Origin: Coriobacteriia bacterium
Lineage (GTDB): Bacteria > Actinomycetota > Coriobacteriia > Anaerosomatales > JAAXUF01
Assembly (NCBI GenBank): GCA_013334745.1
Contig: JAAXWY010000014.1
Coordinates: forward strand, 1-51,667
DNA: 51,667 nucleotides
Direction of reading: 5' to 3'
Position numbers and translations under genes: made by a program. The notes under the pieces were generated by a model, which worked only from the letters and a program-made list of their open reading frames with translations, had not been told where the DNA came from and ran no database searches. This document shows, one piece after another, positions 36,586-44,988 of the stretch; the stretch's first letter is position 1, and every line of letters begins with the position of its first letter.

Positions 36586-37215
36586 CTACTCGGCGGTCTC
36601 CTCCTCGGCCTCGACCGTTTCGGCGACCTCATCGGTGGCCTCTTCGATCGCGACGTCAGCGGCGGCCTGCTCGGCGGTCTCCTCGACCACCTCGACCATC
36701 GCCTCGCCATCAGCGCTGACACCCTCGACCTCGACGACGACGGTCTCGGGAGCGGCAGCGATCACGCCACCCTCCGGCACGACGTTGACGGTGAGCTCAG
36801 CCTTCGTATCGCGATAGACAGCGATCTCGATGACGTGAGGACCCGCCTCCTTGATGGCGCCATGCGTCTCGATCTTGCGGCGGTCGACTTCGACGCCGAG
36901 CTGCTCGAGAATCGCAGCCTCGATGTGAGCATGGGTGACCGAGCCGAACAGACGGCCCTCCTCGCCCACCTTGGCCTCGATGGTGACGACCTTGCCATCG
37001 AGCTGGCCAGCGAGACCACTAGCCTCAGTGATGCGCTGGTCCTCGCGCTTCTGAATGTTGTGCATCCGAAGCTCGAGCTGCTTGAGGTTGCCCTTGGTCG
37101 CCTCCATGGCGATTTTGCGGGGCATGAGGTAGTTGACCGCGAAGCCGCGAGCGACCTCGATGACGTCGCCCTCGCCTCCGCGACCCTTCAGTTCCTGCAA
37201 CAAGATGACCTTCAT
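36586..37215 (-). CDS. rplI: Ribosomal protein bL9 with acidic C-terminal extension
   Basis: Large-subunit protein L9. 209 residues against the usual about 148. The N-terminal domain starts MKVILLQELKGRGGEGDVIEV and has the NYLMPRKIA motif; the C-terminal domain covers about 75-148 with LFGSVTHAHI. The extra 60 residues are almost entirely Glu, Ala, Val, Thr and Asp, and look disordered. ATG at 37215 follows AAGGAG; upstream frame sequence is not L9-like. It is part of the rpsF-ssb-rpsR-DUF2232-rplI run, ending at a hairpin before dnaB. Confidence 0.96.
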   Translation of the reverse strand: MKVILLQELKGRGGEGDVIEVARGFAVNYLMPRKIAMEATKGNLKQLELRMHNIQKREDQRITEASGLAGQLDGKVVTIEAKVGEEGRLFGSVTHAHIEAAILEQLGVEVDRRKIETHGAIKEAGPHVIEIAVYRDTKAELTVNVVPEGGVIAAAPETVVVEVEGVSADGEAMVEVVEETAEQAAADVAIEEATDEVAETVEAEEETAE

Positions 37216-37269
37216 TGTTACTCCTTCATGTCGCCGGACTGCTTGCGCGTCCGGACGGCAATTCATCAC

Positions 37270-38229
37270 TTACCAGCGTCGGCCATCGGGCTCGACGTCG
37301 GCAGACGTCACACCGTCACGCGGCATGCGCCTGAAATTGACCCAGAAATCCAGCAGACCCGTGAAGCTGACGACGAGTGTGAACGCGTCGATCGCGGCGA
37401 GCACAGCCAGGAGCAGGATGCGCCCGCCGAGACCGACGTCGGTCCGGTGAAGCATCCCCGCCGCCACGCTGATTCCCTGAAGGAACAGCAGTGTCCGCGC
37501 ACACAACACGAGATTCAGTCCCACCACGCCCATGATCGCCGAGCCGGCGAACGAACCGTACGATGCCGCAACGAGGAACACCCCCGCGACGAACACCCAC
37601 AGAACGTGGGGGGACAGGTCGAGCTGGTGGAGACTCGGCACTCCAATCGGCCGATCGGCCTTGCGGGCCGCCCAGCTGATCGCAGCGACAATCAGAACGC
37701 CGACGATCACGGCGGTCTGGAAGTACGCCGACGGCCAGGCGGATGCCATGAGCGCGACCGCTTGGTTGAGTGTGTCGAGCGTCTCCGCAGGTAGTGCGTT
37801 TCCCGACGCCTTGACCATCTCGGCCGCTATCGCCTTGGTTTCGACACCAATCGCGACCGGTAGCGTGGTTCCCTGCGACCGCGCGAGCATTTCGTCGGCG
37901 GCGATGTTCGCGAGTGCGAGCACGCCGATGAGCGAAGCGGCGACGGCCTGGAAGGAACGTCGGGGCAGCAGAACGACCGAAAGGACGACGGCTGCCAGAA
38001 CGGGAGCGGCATAGAGCGCATCGGATGCGCCGAGCACCCCGACCACGGCGACGCCTACCGCTGCCGCAAGGGCCGCGAGCATCGTGTGTCCGCGATAGGC
38101 CAATCCGGCGATCCCGGCTGCCGCGAGGGGCAGGCCGACAAACGCCACGAACGGCACTATCGCTACGCCGATGAGGACCGCTGCGAACAGCATCATCGAA
38201 TCGGCTATGGGATGAAGGCGAGCATCCAC
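37270..38229 (-). CDS. DUF2232 family membrane protein
   Basis: 319 residues with about eight membrane helices. It resembles the DUF2232/YybS proteins that sit between rpsR and rplI in many Gram-positives; their role is unknown. Two Ala/Val-rich halves flank a soluble loop (about 115-150). GTG at 38229 is seven bases after the rpsR stop, with AGGTAG as ribosome binding site; a longer frame would overlap rpsR. The context points to co-expression with ribosomal genes. Confidence 0.85.
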   Translation of the reverse strand: MDARLHPIADSMMLFAAVLIGVAIVPFVAFVGLPLAAAGIAGLAYRGHTMLAALAAAVGVAVVGVLGASDALYAAPVLAAVVLSVVLLPRRSFQAVAASLIGVLALANIAADEMLARSQGTTLPVAIGVETKAIAAEMVKASGNALPAETLDTLNQAVALMASAWPSAYFQTAVIVGVLIVAAISWAARKADRPIGVPSLHQLDLSPHVLWVFVAGVFLVAASYGSFAGSAIMGVVGLNLVLCARTLLFLQGISVAAGMLHRTDVGLGGRILLLAVLAAIDAFTLVVSFTGLLDFWVNFRRMPRDGVTSADVEPDGRRW

Positions 38230-38236
38230 GGGGAGA

Positions 38237-38500
38237 CTACCTGCCGCCCCTGCGGTCGATGCGGCCGCTGATGACCGGAACGGTGTACGGCACGAGTGCC
38301 ATCTCACGAGCGCGCTTGATCGCCATCGAGAGACGGTGCTGGTGCTGAGCGCAGTTGCCGGACACGCGACGCGGCTTGATCTTGCCGCGGTCAGTCATGA
38401 ACTTGCGAAGCAGCTGCACGTCCTTGTAGTCGATGTACTCCGTGTGATCCTTGCAGAACTGGCAGTACTTGCGCCTCGGCTTGCGGGCGAAATCGGACAT
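38237..38500 (-). CDS. rpsR: Ribosomal protein bS18, Cys-containing form
   Basis: Small-subunit protein S18, 87 residues. It has [18 protein letters not shown] and [10 protein letters not shown]: a CxxC pair plus a third Cys, the zinc-binding C+ form. It pairs with S6, whose gene rpsF is upstream. The ATG at 38500 follows GGAAGGAGGTC, an excellent ribosome binding site. Confidence 0.98.
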   Translation of the reverse strand: MSDFARKPRRKYCQFCKDHTEYIDYKDVQLLRKFMTDRGKIKPRRVSGNCAQHQHRLSMAIKRAREMALVPYTVPVISGRIDRRGGR

Positions 38501-38582
38501 GTCTTCTGACCTCCTTCCGCGATTCTTGGTCGCGGTATCGATATCGGTGCGCGCCCGAGGGGTGGGCGCGCCAAGTGGTTCG

Positions 38583-39005
38583 CTAGAACGGGATGTCTTC
38601 GTCGTTCGACGAGGGGCTCGGTGCGGCCGGAGCGCTCGGGGCGCTGTAACCGCCGCCACCGCCGCCGCCTTCGCCGCGTGAGCTCATGAACTCGATGTCG
38701 TCTGCGACGATCTCGACCTTCGAGCGCTTGTCACCATCGGGGGTCTCCCACTGGCTCCAGCGGAGCTTGCCCTCGACCGCGATCTTCGAGCCCTTGGACA
38801 GGAAACGAGACAGCGACTCGGCGCGCTTGCCGAAGACGACGACGTCGAAGAAGTTCGGCACCTCTTCCCAATCGCCGGTCTGCGCGTTCTTGCGGCGGTC
38901 GTTCACAGCGATTCCCATCTTGAGAATCGCCATGCCGCCCGCAGTCTCGCGGGGCTCCGGGTCACGGGTCAGATTGCCGGTGATGCAAACTCGATTGATG
39001 CTCAT
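38583..39005 (-). CDS. ssb: Single-stranded DNA-binding protein Ssb
   Basis: Binds single-stranded DNA during replication and repair. 140 residues: OB fold starting [17 protein letters not shown] (about 3-105), a Gly-rich linker including eight consecutive Gly, and the acidic tip DEDIPF that recruits partner proteins. ATG at 39005 follows AGAAGGTGG. It lies between rpsF and rpsR as in many Gram-positives. Confidence 0.97.
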   Translation of the reverse strand: MSINRVCITGNLTRDPEPRETAGGMAILKMGIAVNDRRKNAQTGDWEEVPNFFDVVVFGKRAESLSRFLSKGSKIAVEGKLRWSQWETPDGDKRSKVEIVADDIEFMSSRGEGGGGGGGYSAPSAPAAPSPSSNDEDIPF

Positions 39006-39083
39006 CTTGAAACCACCTTCTGAGGTACGGGATCGAATGGGATTCACCCACCCGAGGCCGCAGGGGACAGCCGCGCGCGAAGA

Positions 39084-39377
39084 TTACTCGCGGTCTTCGC
39101 GATGCACGAGCATGAAGCGAACCACGGGATCGGTGATGCGCAGCACACGGTCAAGCTCGGCGATAGCAGCTGGCTTGGTGTGGAAGTCGACCAGGACGTA
39201 ATCGCCCTCGGTCACCTTGCCGATTTCGAAAGCAAGCTTGCGCTTGCCCCATCCATCAACGGTATCCACAACGCCCCCGTCAGCGGTGATGATGCCCTGG
39301 ACCTTGTCCAGGACAGCCGCGCGGGCCTCCTCCTCGAGGGAGGGGTTGAGCATGAGCAACAGTTCGTAAGCCTTCAT
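39084..39377 (-). CDS. rpsF: Ribosomal protein bS6
   Basis: Small-subunit protein S6, 97 residues, with the typical MKAYELLLMLNPSLEEE start and a GKRKLAFEI motif. ATG at 39377 follows GGGGAGGTGACTCA. It is first in the ribosomal/replication run; the S6-S18 complex represses this operon in several bacteria by binding its leader. Confidence 0.98.
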   Translation of the reverse strand: MKAYELLLMLNPSLEEEARAAVLDKVQGIITADGGVVDTVDGWGKRKLAFEIGKVTEGDYVLVDFHTKPAAIAELDRVLRITDPVVRFMLVHREDRE

Positions 39378-39404
39378 TGAGTCACCTCCCCTGGGCTGGG
39401 TCGG

Positions 39405-39434
39405 CCCCGGAACTGTGAAGGCAGCGGTCCGGAG
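39405..39434 (-). promoter_or_regulatory. Possible structured rpsF leader (S6:S18 type)
   Basis: The roughly 70-base leader between the rpsF promoter and start can fold a hairpin with CCGG arms and a bulged base. Leaders bound by S6:S18 contain a hairpin with a CCG element, so this is a candidate by position and composition only. Confidence 0.22.
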
Positions 39435-39452
39435 CAGGAAATGAGCCTGTGG

Positions 39453-39481
39453 AGTGTATCACCGGCCCGGCACTGCGGCAA
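39453..39481 (-). promoter_or_regulatory. Promoter of the rpsF-ssb-rpsR-rplI operon
   Basis: TTGCCG (39476-39481) and TACACT (39453-39458), minus strand, 17 bases apart, about 75 bases before rpsF. The -35 lies just inside the end of the M23-like gene. The same hexamers occur before tRNA-Gly and the second GGDEF gene. Confidence 0.6.
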
Positions 39482-40514
39482 CATCCTCTCCCACACCACT
39501 GACGAGAACCTTTCCGGCACCTTTCCTGTCTGATCGCCACAACGGCCAGAGCGCGCCGAGCGCAGCTAGTACCGCAAGTACCACGAGGCCTGCGACCCGA
39601 GCCGACTTCACCGCGACGGCCCGCACCCGTCCGACGAGGTCCGCAAGCCACGTAGCGGGAGTTGGTGCCTGTGCGGGCGCGGCCGTGGAACCCGCGGCGA
39701 CCACCACACCCGATGCCGTGAGCACCGTTTGCTGGAGGTCGCTCCCGCCGGCGGATGCGCGCCCCTGCTGCCGCTGCGTGCGCGAGCTCGATGCGCGAGC
39801 CCGTGCACCGCGCGTCGCAACGCTGACTCCCGGTGCGATCTCGCCGCCCGGCGCCATCACGCGCGCGCCGCCGGCGACCGACACGCCCGAGCCGAGCGAG
39901 GCCCCGGCGGCCGCATGCGCCGCCGCTCCGGCCGCTTCCGGCAGCTCGGCGCTCTGCTGCGGAGTCGTGGCCGGCGGCGCAAGCACGCCGAGCGGATCGA
40001 TGTAGAGCGAACCCGTGCGAACACCGACGTGCACATGCAGCTCCGAGCTCGAGCCGTCGCCTGAGCCTGCCAGCGTCCCCACGCGATCCCCCGCCGAGAC
40101 GCGCTCACCGCGTGCGACAGTGGTGCCGTCAAACGGCAGTAGAGTCACGGCCCCACTCGCGGTGGCGATCGTCATGGCGCGGACTCTCCCGCCGCCCACG
40201 CCGGGCACGCTGCCGACGAACGTGACCTCGCCGGCGAGGGGCGCAAGCACCGCATCGCCTGCGGACGCGCGCAGGTCCACACCGCGATGCTGCGAGCCAC
40301 CGCCGTCGGCATCAGCGTACGTCGCTCCGAACGCGAGCAGCGTTCCATCGTCTCGCGCAAGCGGCCAGCCGGCGTGCGCCGTCGCAGGAAGCGTGAGTAG
40401 TGCGACAACCATCAGCGCGCCCACGAGGACCACGCGGATCGACGGCCTTGCCGCTGTGAGTACGGCCACGCGGACGCGGACGCGACGACCTAAGGGCCTG
40501 AGAACGGGAGACAT
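39459..40514 (-). CDS. M23-like peptidase-domain protein
   Basis: 351 residues: basic N-terminus, signal-like helix (about 28-48, Ala-rich end), an M23/LytM-like beta domain (about 52-180), an Ala/Ser-rich linker and a C-terminal membrane helix (about 305-325). The zinc-site motifs are recognisable as QHRGVDLRA and ELHVHVG, so the catalytic His/Asp/His set seems present. Likely trims peptidoglycan or acts as a wall-binding activator. The ATG at 40514 is chosen with AGGGTGG upstream. The C-terminal anchor together with the N-terminal one is unusual for M23 proteins. Confidence 0.82.
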   Translation of the reverse strand: MSPVLRPLGRRVRVRVAVLTAARPSIRVVLVGALMVVALLTLPATAHAGWPLARDDGTLLAFGATYADADGGGSQHRGVDLRASAGDAVLAPLAGEVTFVGSVPGVGGGRVRAMTIATASGAVTLLPFDGTTVARGERVSAGDRVGTLAGSGDGSSSELHVHVGVRTGSLYIDPLGVLAPPATTPQQSAELPEAAGAAAHAAAGASLGSGVSVAGGARVMAPGGEIAPGVSVATRGARARASSSRTQRQQGRASAGGSDLQQTVLTASGVVVAAGSTAAPAQAPTPATWLADLVGRVRAVAVKSARVAGLVVLAVLAALGALWPLWRSDRKGAGKVLVSGVGEDVAAVPGR

Positions 40515-40651
40515 GCGAACCACCCTGCCTTCGCGGCAAGGAGCGGGAGTGGGGGCATACCGAACACGTGTTCGATACTACGCCCGCCCTCTGACACGCG
40601 CAAGCCCGAAATGCGAAGCGGCCGCCTCATTGGGCGACCGCGGAAGTGACT

Positions 40652-40726
<75 letters not shown>

Positions 40727-40738
40727 GCGCGCCGAGAG

Positions 40739-40768
40739 AGTGTATCCCAGTGCGTGAAGCCCCCGCAA
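40739..40768 (-). promoter_or_regulatory. Promoter of tRNA-Gly
   Basis: TTGCGG (40763-40768) and TACACT (40739-40744) are 18 bases apart, ending 12 bases before the mature tRNA 5' end. The hexamers match the rpsF and GGDEF promoters. Confidence 0.6.
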
Positions 40769-40771
40769 TCG

Positions 40772-40807
40772 CGAAACGCCGCCGAGTCGAGACCCGACGG
40801 CGTTTCG
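40772..40807 (-). terminator. Hairpin after the DUF5679 gene
   Basis: Perfect 10-bp arms CGAAACGCCG and CGGCGTTTCG, 19 bases after the stop of the small zinc-ribbon gene and just before the tRNA promoter. No T tract follows; likely separates the two transcripts. Confidence 0.6.
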
Positions 40808-40825
40808 AACGAAAGCTCGGAAGCC

Positions 40826-40975
40826 CTAGGACTTGCCGATCTTGAAGATCTTCGTGCCGCAGTCCGGGCAAGTGCCCTGAGTAGCCGGACGACCATTCTT
40901 CATGGTGATTTCCTTGGCGTCCTGGATATCCTTCTTGGCCTTGCACTTGACGCAGTAACCTTCCTTAGCTGCCAT
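40826..40975 (-). CDS. DUF5679 small zinc-ribbon protein
   Basis: 49 residues, basic, with two Cys pairs, CVKC and CPDC, spaced as in a zinc ribbon. Matches the DUF5679 family common in actinobacteria and of unknown function. The ATG at 40975 follows a strong GAGGAGGTGA; the longer in-frame version upstream is not conserved-looking although it contains another CxxC. A hairpin follows, then tRNA-Gly. Confidence 0.85.
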   Translation of the reverse strand: MAAKEGYCVKCKAKKDIQDAKEITMKNGRPATQGTCPDCGTKIFKIGKS

Positions 40976-41142
40976 TCGCGCAGTCACCTCCTCGTCGAAA
41001 CGGTTTAGGCAACGGCCGCACACCCGGGCAGGTGTAGCCGCAGCTGTCTGCATTTCCCCCTCCGGAAGCGATGGTTCGTGCTCCCTCGCCTCCAAGTCTT
41101 ACCGAACATCCGCGCTTTGTCACGCCTTGACGCGACGCGCGT

Positions 41143-41823
41143 CTAGTGAATCGGACGAGCGGTCTGTGACCACGACACCACTCGATCCCGCCGAAGGGCC
41201 CATGCGCCGAGCACCATCACCCCTGCACCGAGCACCACGAGCACTCCCCATACGACGCCAGCCGTCATCCAGAACGGCTCGGGAAACACCTGTATGAGCA
41301 GGGAATCGTAGGGGAACGTCCAGGTCCCCGCCGAGAAGAACAGGCCATGGAACGAGGCGAAGAACGCCTCGAAGTCGCTCACGGCAAGCAGCACCGAAAC
41401 CGCCACGAGCGCGACGGAACACACGGCGCCCGCCACGAGCGCATCGGCGATGCGATCCGTCCGACGGCGCGCCACCTCGATGCCCAAACCCACCGCCGAG
41501 AGGAGTGCGAGCACGCCCGTGGCGATGCGAGCGGCAGCCAGCACGCGGCGAACGTCGAGCAGATGTGAGACGGCCGACTCGTCGAAACCGGCGCGCCCCT
41601 CGACGGTCGCGGGCAACGTCGGCGCCTCAGGGTCGACTACGAAGTGCCGGACCTGCTCGGCGACGCCGAGCATGGTTTCAGACGACAGTCCGGCCTCCAC
41701 TGCGAGGGAAGTGCGCCCGGCGAGCAGGCGCGTGAACGCCGGGATCGTGAGGGGAACCACCGCCGCCCCGAGCATGAAGACCGCGAGCACGAGGCCCACA
41801 AGCCACGTCGTCACGCGACGCAC
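41143..41823 (-). CDS. DUF1461 (TIGR01906) membrane protein
   Basis: 226 residues with about five membrane helices. The large external loop (about 30-95) and the motifs SFHGLFFSAGTW and FPYDSLLIQVFPEPFW match the TIGR01906 integral membrane family, whose function is unknown. GTG at 41823 starts one base after the TGA of the preceding GGDEF gene, with GGAG upstream, so the two are an operon with likely coupled translation. Confidence 0.85.
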   Translation of the reverse strand: MRRVTTWLVGLVLAVFMLGAAVVPLTIPAFTRLLAGRTSLAVEAGLSSETMLGVAEQVRHFVVDPEAPTLPATVEGRAGFDESAVSHLLDVRRVLAAARIATGVLALLSAVGLGIEVARRRTDRIADALVAGAVCSVALVAVSVLLAVSDFEAFFASFHGLFFSAGTWTFPYDSLLIQVFPEPFWMTAGVVWGVLVVLGAGVMVLGAWALRRDRVVSWSQTARPIH

Positions 41824-41824
41824 G

Positions 41825-43108
41825 TCAGTCCTCCAGCGGGTGTGGCAGCATGCCGCCGATGTCGGCGGCTTCATCGTCGTCGAAGGGGCGCTTCTCCAGC
41901 GTGCTTGCGGCGACCACGCGATCGCCTTCGAGCTCGACCGCCCGCGAAAGCGCCGCATCAGCCGCATCCAGGAGGTCGCTGGCGCTCGATCCGTCGTGCG
42001 GCATCGAAGCGACCCCTACCGAGACGGTCACGCCGGCGCCGTCGACAGCTGTCGCGCATATCGCAGTGCGCAGACGCTCGGCGAGTCGCAAAGCGTCGGC
42101 GGGAGTCGGCGAGCCGTCCAGCGCGTCGTCCTCAACGAACATGACGACGAACTCCTCGCCGCCGTAGCGCGCTGCTAGATTGGTCGTGACCGCGAGTTCG
42201 CCGGCCTCGGCTACCGTATCGTTGATGGCGACTGCGATCTGCTTGAGCAACGCGTCGCCGGCCTCGATGCCGAACTGCTTGTTGAAGTCGCCGAAGCGGT
42301 CGATGTCGATGAGCACCACGTGAAGTTGGCGACCGTCACGCTGTGCACGTCGACCCTCAGAGGACAGTCCGCGCAGGAAGTACGCGCGCGAGTACAGGCT
42401 CGTCGTGTCGTCGAGAACGGTGAGCGACTGGCGCTGAGCCTCCTCGGCACGCTGCTCCGATACGAGCTGCGTCGCAACAGCCGCGGTTCCGCCGAGAACG
42501 GCGACCTGCCACAGATAGCGCACCGAGACGTACACCGGATCGAGGTACTGATCGGCGGCCGCGAATGGAATCACGATGTGCGGTACGAGCTTGAGGAGCT
42601 CGAGATACTCGGTGAGCCCAAGCAGCGCTACGCACGTCGCCGCGAGCAGCCAGGTGTCCCGGCGCCTGCGCAGGATGAAGGCCGCCTCAAGAATGAAGAG
42701 CGAGTACATCGACCAGAACCACGACGACACTCCGCCCGAGTAGTACACGAGCACCGTCACGACGATCGCATCGAGAGTGAGCTGCAGGTTGTTCCAGACG
42801 GCGATGTTGCCGAACTTCTTGTAGTTGAGCTGGTAGAACGTGTTGTAGACGACCACGAAAGCGAGTGCGAGCGCCGGGATCAACATGTGCCCGGCGAGCT
42901 CGGCGATCGAGAGCTCGGCCGTGTAGGCGAGCCCGGCCATGACCGAGTACAGCACGAGCACGACAAGCAGAGCCCACCGGATGCGGATGACGAGTCCGAC
43001 TCGGCGGGTGTTCGCTTGAACGGCTTCGATGTCGTAGCGGGTGGGCTGCTCTCGCCAGGAAACCATCAGCGAACGAGCAATCCGCTTCCTCAACCGCTTC
43101 GGGGTCAA
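41825..43108 (-). CDS. Membrane GGDEF protein (diguanylate cyclase)
   Basis: 427 residues. Six hydrophobic helices (about 40-205), a short helical linker, then a GGDEF domain (about 225-395) with active-site motif RYGGEEF, compatible with catalysis. There is no RxxD inhibition site at the usual place: NLAA occupies it. The acidic C-terminal tail ends in the DUF1461 start. The TTG at 43108 was chosen because GGAGG lies six bases upstream; an ATG at 43066 has no good site. Second GGDEF protein of the window. Confidence 0.88.
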   Translation of the reverse strand: MTPKRLRKRIARSLMVSWREQPTRYDIEAVQANTRRVGLVIRIRWALLVVLVLYSVMAGLAYTAELSIAELAGHMLIPALALAFVVVYNTFYQLNYKKFGNIAVWNNLQLTLDAIVVTVLVYYSGGVSSWFWSMYSLFILEAAFILRRRRDTWLLAATCVALLGLTEYLELLKLVPHIVIPFAAADQYLDPVYVSVRYLWQVAVLGGTAAVATQLVSEQRAEEAQRQSLTVLDDTTSLYSRAYFLRGLSSEGRRAQRDGRQLHVVLIDIDRFGDFNKQFGIEAGDALLKQIAVAINDTVAEAGELAVTTNLAARYGGEEFVVMFVEDDALDGSPTPADALRLAERLRTAICATAVDGAGVTVSVGVASMPHDGSSASDLLDAADAALSRAVELEGDRVVAASTLEKRPFDDDEAADIGGMLPHPLED

Positions 43109-43171
43109 TCAGGCCTCCGTCTCGGCATGAAGGTCGTACGCACGCGGGGTAACGAACGCATGCGTCAGCAG

Positions 43172-43201
43172 AGTGTACTCGCGCCCAAGAGAAGGCGGCA
43201 A
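43172..43201 (-). promoter_or_regulatory. Promoter of the second GGDEF gene
   Basis: TTGCCG (43196-43201) and TACACT (43172-43177), minus strand, 18 bases apart, about 64 bases before the TTG start. It overlaps the divergent promoter region of the CcsA-like gene. Confidence 0.55.
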
Positions 43202-43227
43202 ATCCCCGAGGCTCCTCATGCGACCCG

Positions 43228-43233
43228 TATACT
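43228..43233 (+). promoter_or_regulatory. -10 box giving a leaderless CcsA-like mRNA
   Basis: TATACT ends eight bases before the GTG at 43241, so transcription should start at or next to the first codon. No ribosome binding site is needed or seen. The -35 is poor. Confidence 0.4.
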
Positions 43234-43240
43234 GTGCCGC

Positions 43241-44272
43241 GTGGACCCCAAGACGACATACATCGCCATCGTGAACCTGGTCGAAGCGGTCCGTCCGATA
43301 GGGGCGGGACTCGAGGCTGCGATCGCGGTCGTCGGCGCGATCTCGGTCCTGATCGCACTCATCCCCGCCATCCGCGCCTACGCCGGTAAGGCACTCGCCG
43401 TACTCGCGACGTTCCTTGTCGCCGGCGAGGTGCTGCTTGGCTGGATGCACTGGCGGCTCTACGACCTGATGCTCGTCGTCGAGCCGAGCACCGGACTGAC
43501 GACGGGCCACGTCGCCGCACCGCTGTGGATCGAATCCGAGAAGCTCTACGTGTGGGCGCTGCTCGTCGCGGTGATGGGGTTGTGCATGCGACGCCAGCGA
43601 GACGAGCTGATGCCCGGCGCCCTCTTCGGCGCCGGCGTACTCGCCGTGGGCGGCACGCTGCTCTCCAAGCCGTTCTCCAACCCGCTGCCCAACCTGCTGT
43701 CGCAGTACGTGGGCTACCTGCAGTCGCTGGCAGCCGGCGGAATGACTGCCGAGGGTGCGTTCCAGGGCATGGAATCGGCTCGGCAGTTCTACTACAACGC
43801 GTGGTTCATGTGGGTGCACCCGCCGCTGCTGTTCTTCAGCTATGGGGCGCTCGTCATCTCGTTCGTGGCGACGCTGCTCATGATCCGCCACCGGCACTCG
43901 GCGTACGAGACGACGGCATATCGCTGGGCCCGGCTCGGATACCTGTCGCTCACCGCCGGCATGTTGCTCGGCTTCCCGTGGGCGCTGATGAGCTGGCAGG
44001 GCGAGGCGTGGTGGTGGTCGGGCAAGGTCAACATGTCGATCATGATGTGGGTGCTCTACACCGCCTACCTGCACGCGCGACTTTATCTACGTACGCGAGG
44101 AATGTGGAAGGCGGTCGCCGCGGTCGCCGTGATCTCGTTCCTCATCCTCGTCCTCACCTACGTCGCGACCTACGTGGTTCCGGGCGCGCATAGCTACGCA
44201 TCCGCCGAGATGGGCACTGCGATCGCTGCTCTCGGCGATGCGGCCGGCGCGATCTCGGGAGCAGGTGCCTGA
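43241..44272 (+). CDS. CcsA/CcmF-like cytochrome c biogenesis protein
   Basis: 343 residues with about eight membrane helices. The motif VHPPLLFFSYGALVISF (about 188-204) and the later SWQGEAWWWSGKVNMS followed by MWVLYTAYLHARL (about 246-275) correspond to the His helix and tryptophan-rich heme-handling loop of CcsA/CcmF proteins. The Asp of the WWD motif is not evident: SGKVN replaces DPxEN. So it is a divergent member. The GTG at 43241 is the best in-frame start after the -10 box. Its TGA overlaps the ATG of the next gene. Heme delivery to c-type cytochromes is the likely role. Confidence 0.78.
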   Translation: MDPKTTYIAIVNLVEAVRPIGAGLEAAIAVVGAISVLIALIPAIRAYAGKALAVLATFLVAGEVLLGWMHWRLYDLMLVVEPSTGLTTGHVAAPLWIESEKLYVWALLVAVMGLCMRRQRDELMPGALFGAGVLAVGGTLLSKPFSNPLPNLLSQYVGYLQSLAAGGMTAEGAFQGMESARQFYYNAWFMWVHPPLLFFSYGALVISFVATLLMIRHRHSAYETTAYRWARLGYLSLTAGMLLGFPWALMSWQGEAWWWSGKVNMSIMMWVLYTAYLHARLYLRTRGMWKAVAAVAVISFLILVLTYVATYVVPGAHSYASAEMGTAIAALGDAAGAISGAGA

Positions 44273-44988
44273 TGTCGACCATCGAGGAGATCCGCCAACG
44301 CGTCTGGGACTTCTGGCTCACGATCGTCACCGTCGCGGTGCTTGCGGCGCTTGGCGTGCAGTCGTTCATCGGCACCGGCTACGTGTGGTGGGCCCAGCGC
44401 GCCATCCCCGAGTGGGAGGCCGGCCCCGGCTACGCAGCCTATGTTGAGCTGATGAATCTCATCGCGGCGCCGCTCGTACTGGTGCTCGTGCTCGTCATGG
44501 GACTGTGCGTCCCGAAGCGGCTGTTCTCGCGCCGCGCGCTGATCCTGGTTTCCGGTGCGATGGTCGCAGCCGGCATGATCGCGTGGGCCGTAACCGGGAA
44601 GCTCGAGACCGGGCTTGCGATCTACCTGTCGCTGGCCGCGATCATCCAGGTCGCGGTCGTCGTCCTGACCGTCGCCGGCGTGCGCGGGCCCTCGTACCTC
44701 ACCGAGGGCCGCCTGACCAAGACCGGCAGCGGACTGCTGCATCTGGGATTCGTGCTGTTCGGCATCGTGGTCGTCGCGTTGCAGCGCTCGAGCTGGATGA
44801 TGCCGGTGTTCTCGGCGGCGGCGATCTTCTCGCTCGTGGGCACCGTGCTGGCCTTCTACGCGAGCCGACTCGCATGGCATCGCTCGACTCCGCGCGAGGA
44901 GACGGCGTTTGAGTGGAGCGACGAGCCGGACTACCCCGAGAGCCCCAAGTCGGTGAGCGAGAACCCGGACTCGAACGGGTCGATGTAG
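44272..44988 (+). CDS. Membrane protein, possible partner or C-half of the CcsA/CcmF-like protein
   Basis: 238 residues with about five membrane helices. LTKTGSGLLHLGFVLFGIVVVALQ (in two halves around 145-170) resembles the CcmF segment with a conserved His before a hydrophobic run. Overlap with the previous gene is one base (TGATG), so the pair may be a split CcmF-like unit. The last 58 bases overlap the convergent PIN-toxin gene, and the hydrophilic tail from about 205 lies partly in the overlap. Family assignment is tentative. Confidence 0.6.
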   Translation: MSTIEEIRQRVWDFWLTIVTVAVLAALGVQSFIGTGYVWWAQRAIPEWEAGPGYAAYVELMNLIAAPLVLVLVLVMGLCVPKRLFSRRALILVSGAMVAAGMIAWAVTGKLETGLAIYLSLAAIIQVAVVVLTVAGVRGPSYLTEGRLTKTGSGLLHLGFVLFGIVVVALQRSSWMMPVFSAAAIFSLVGTVLAFYASRLAWHRSTPREETAFEWSDEPDYPESPKSVSENPDSNGSM

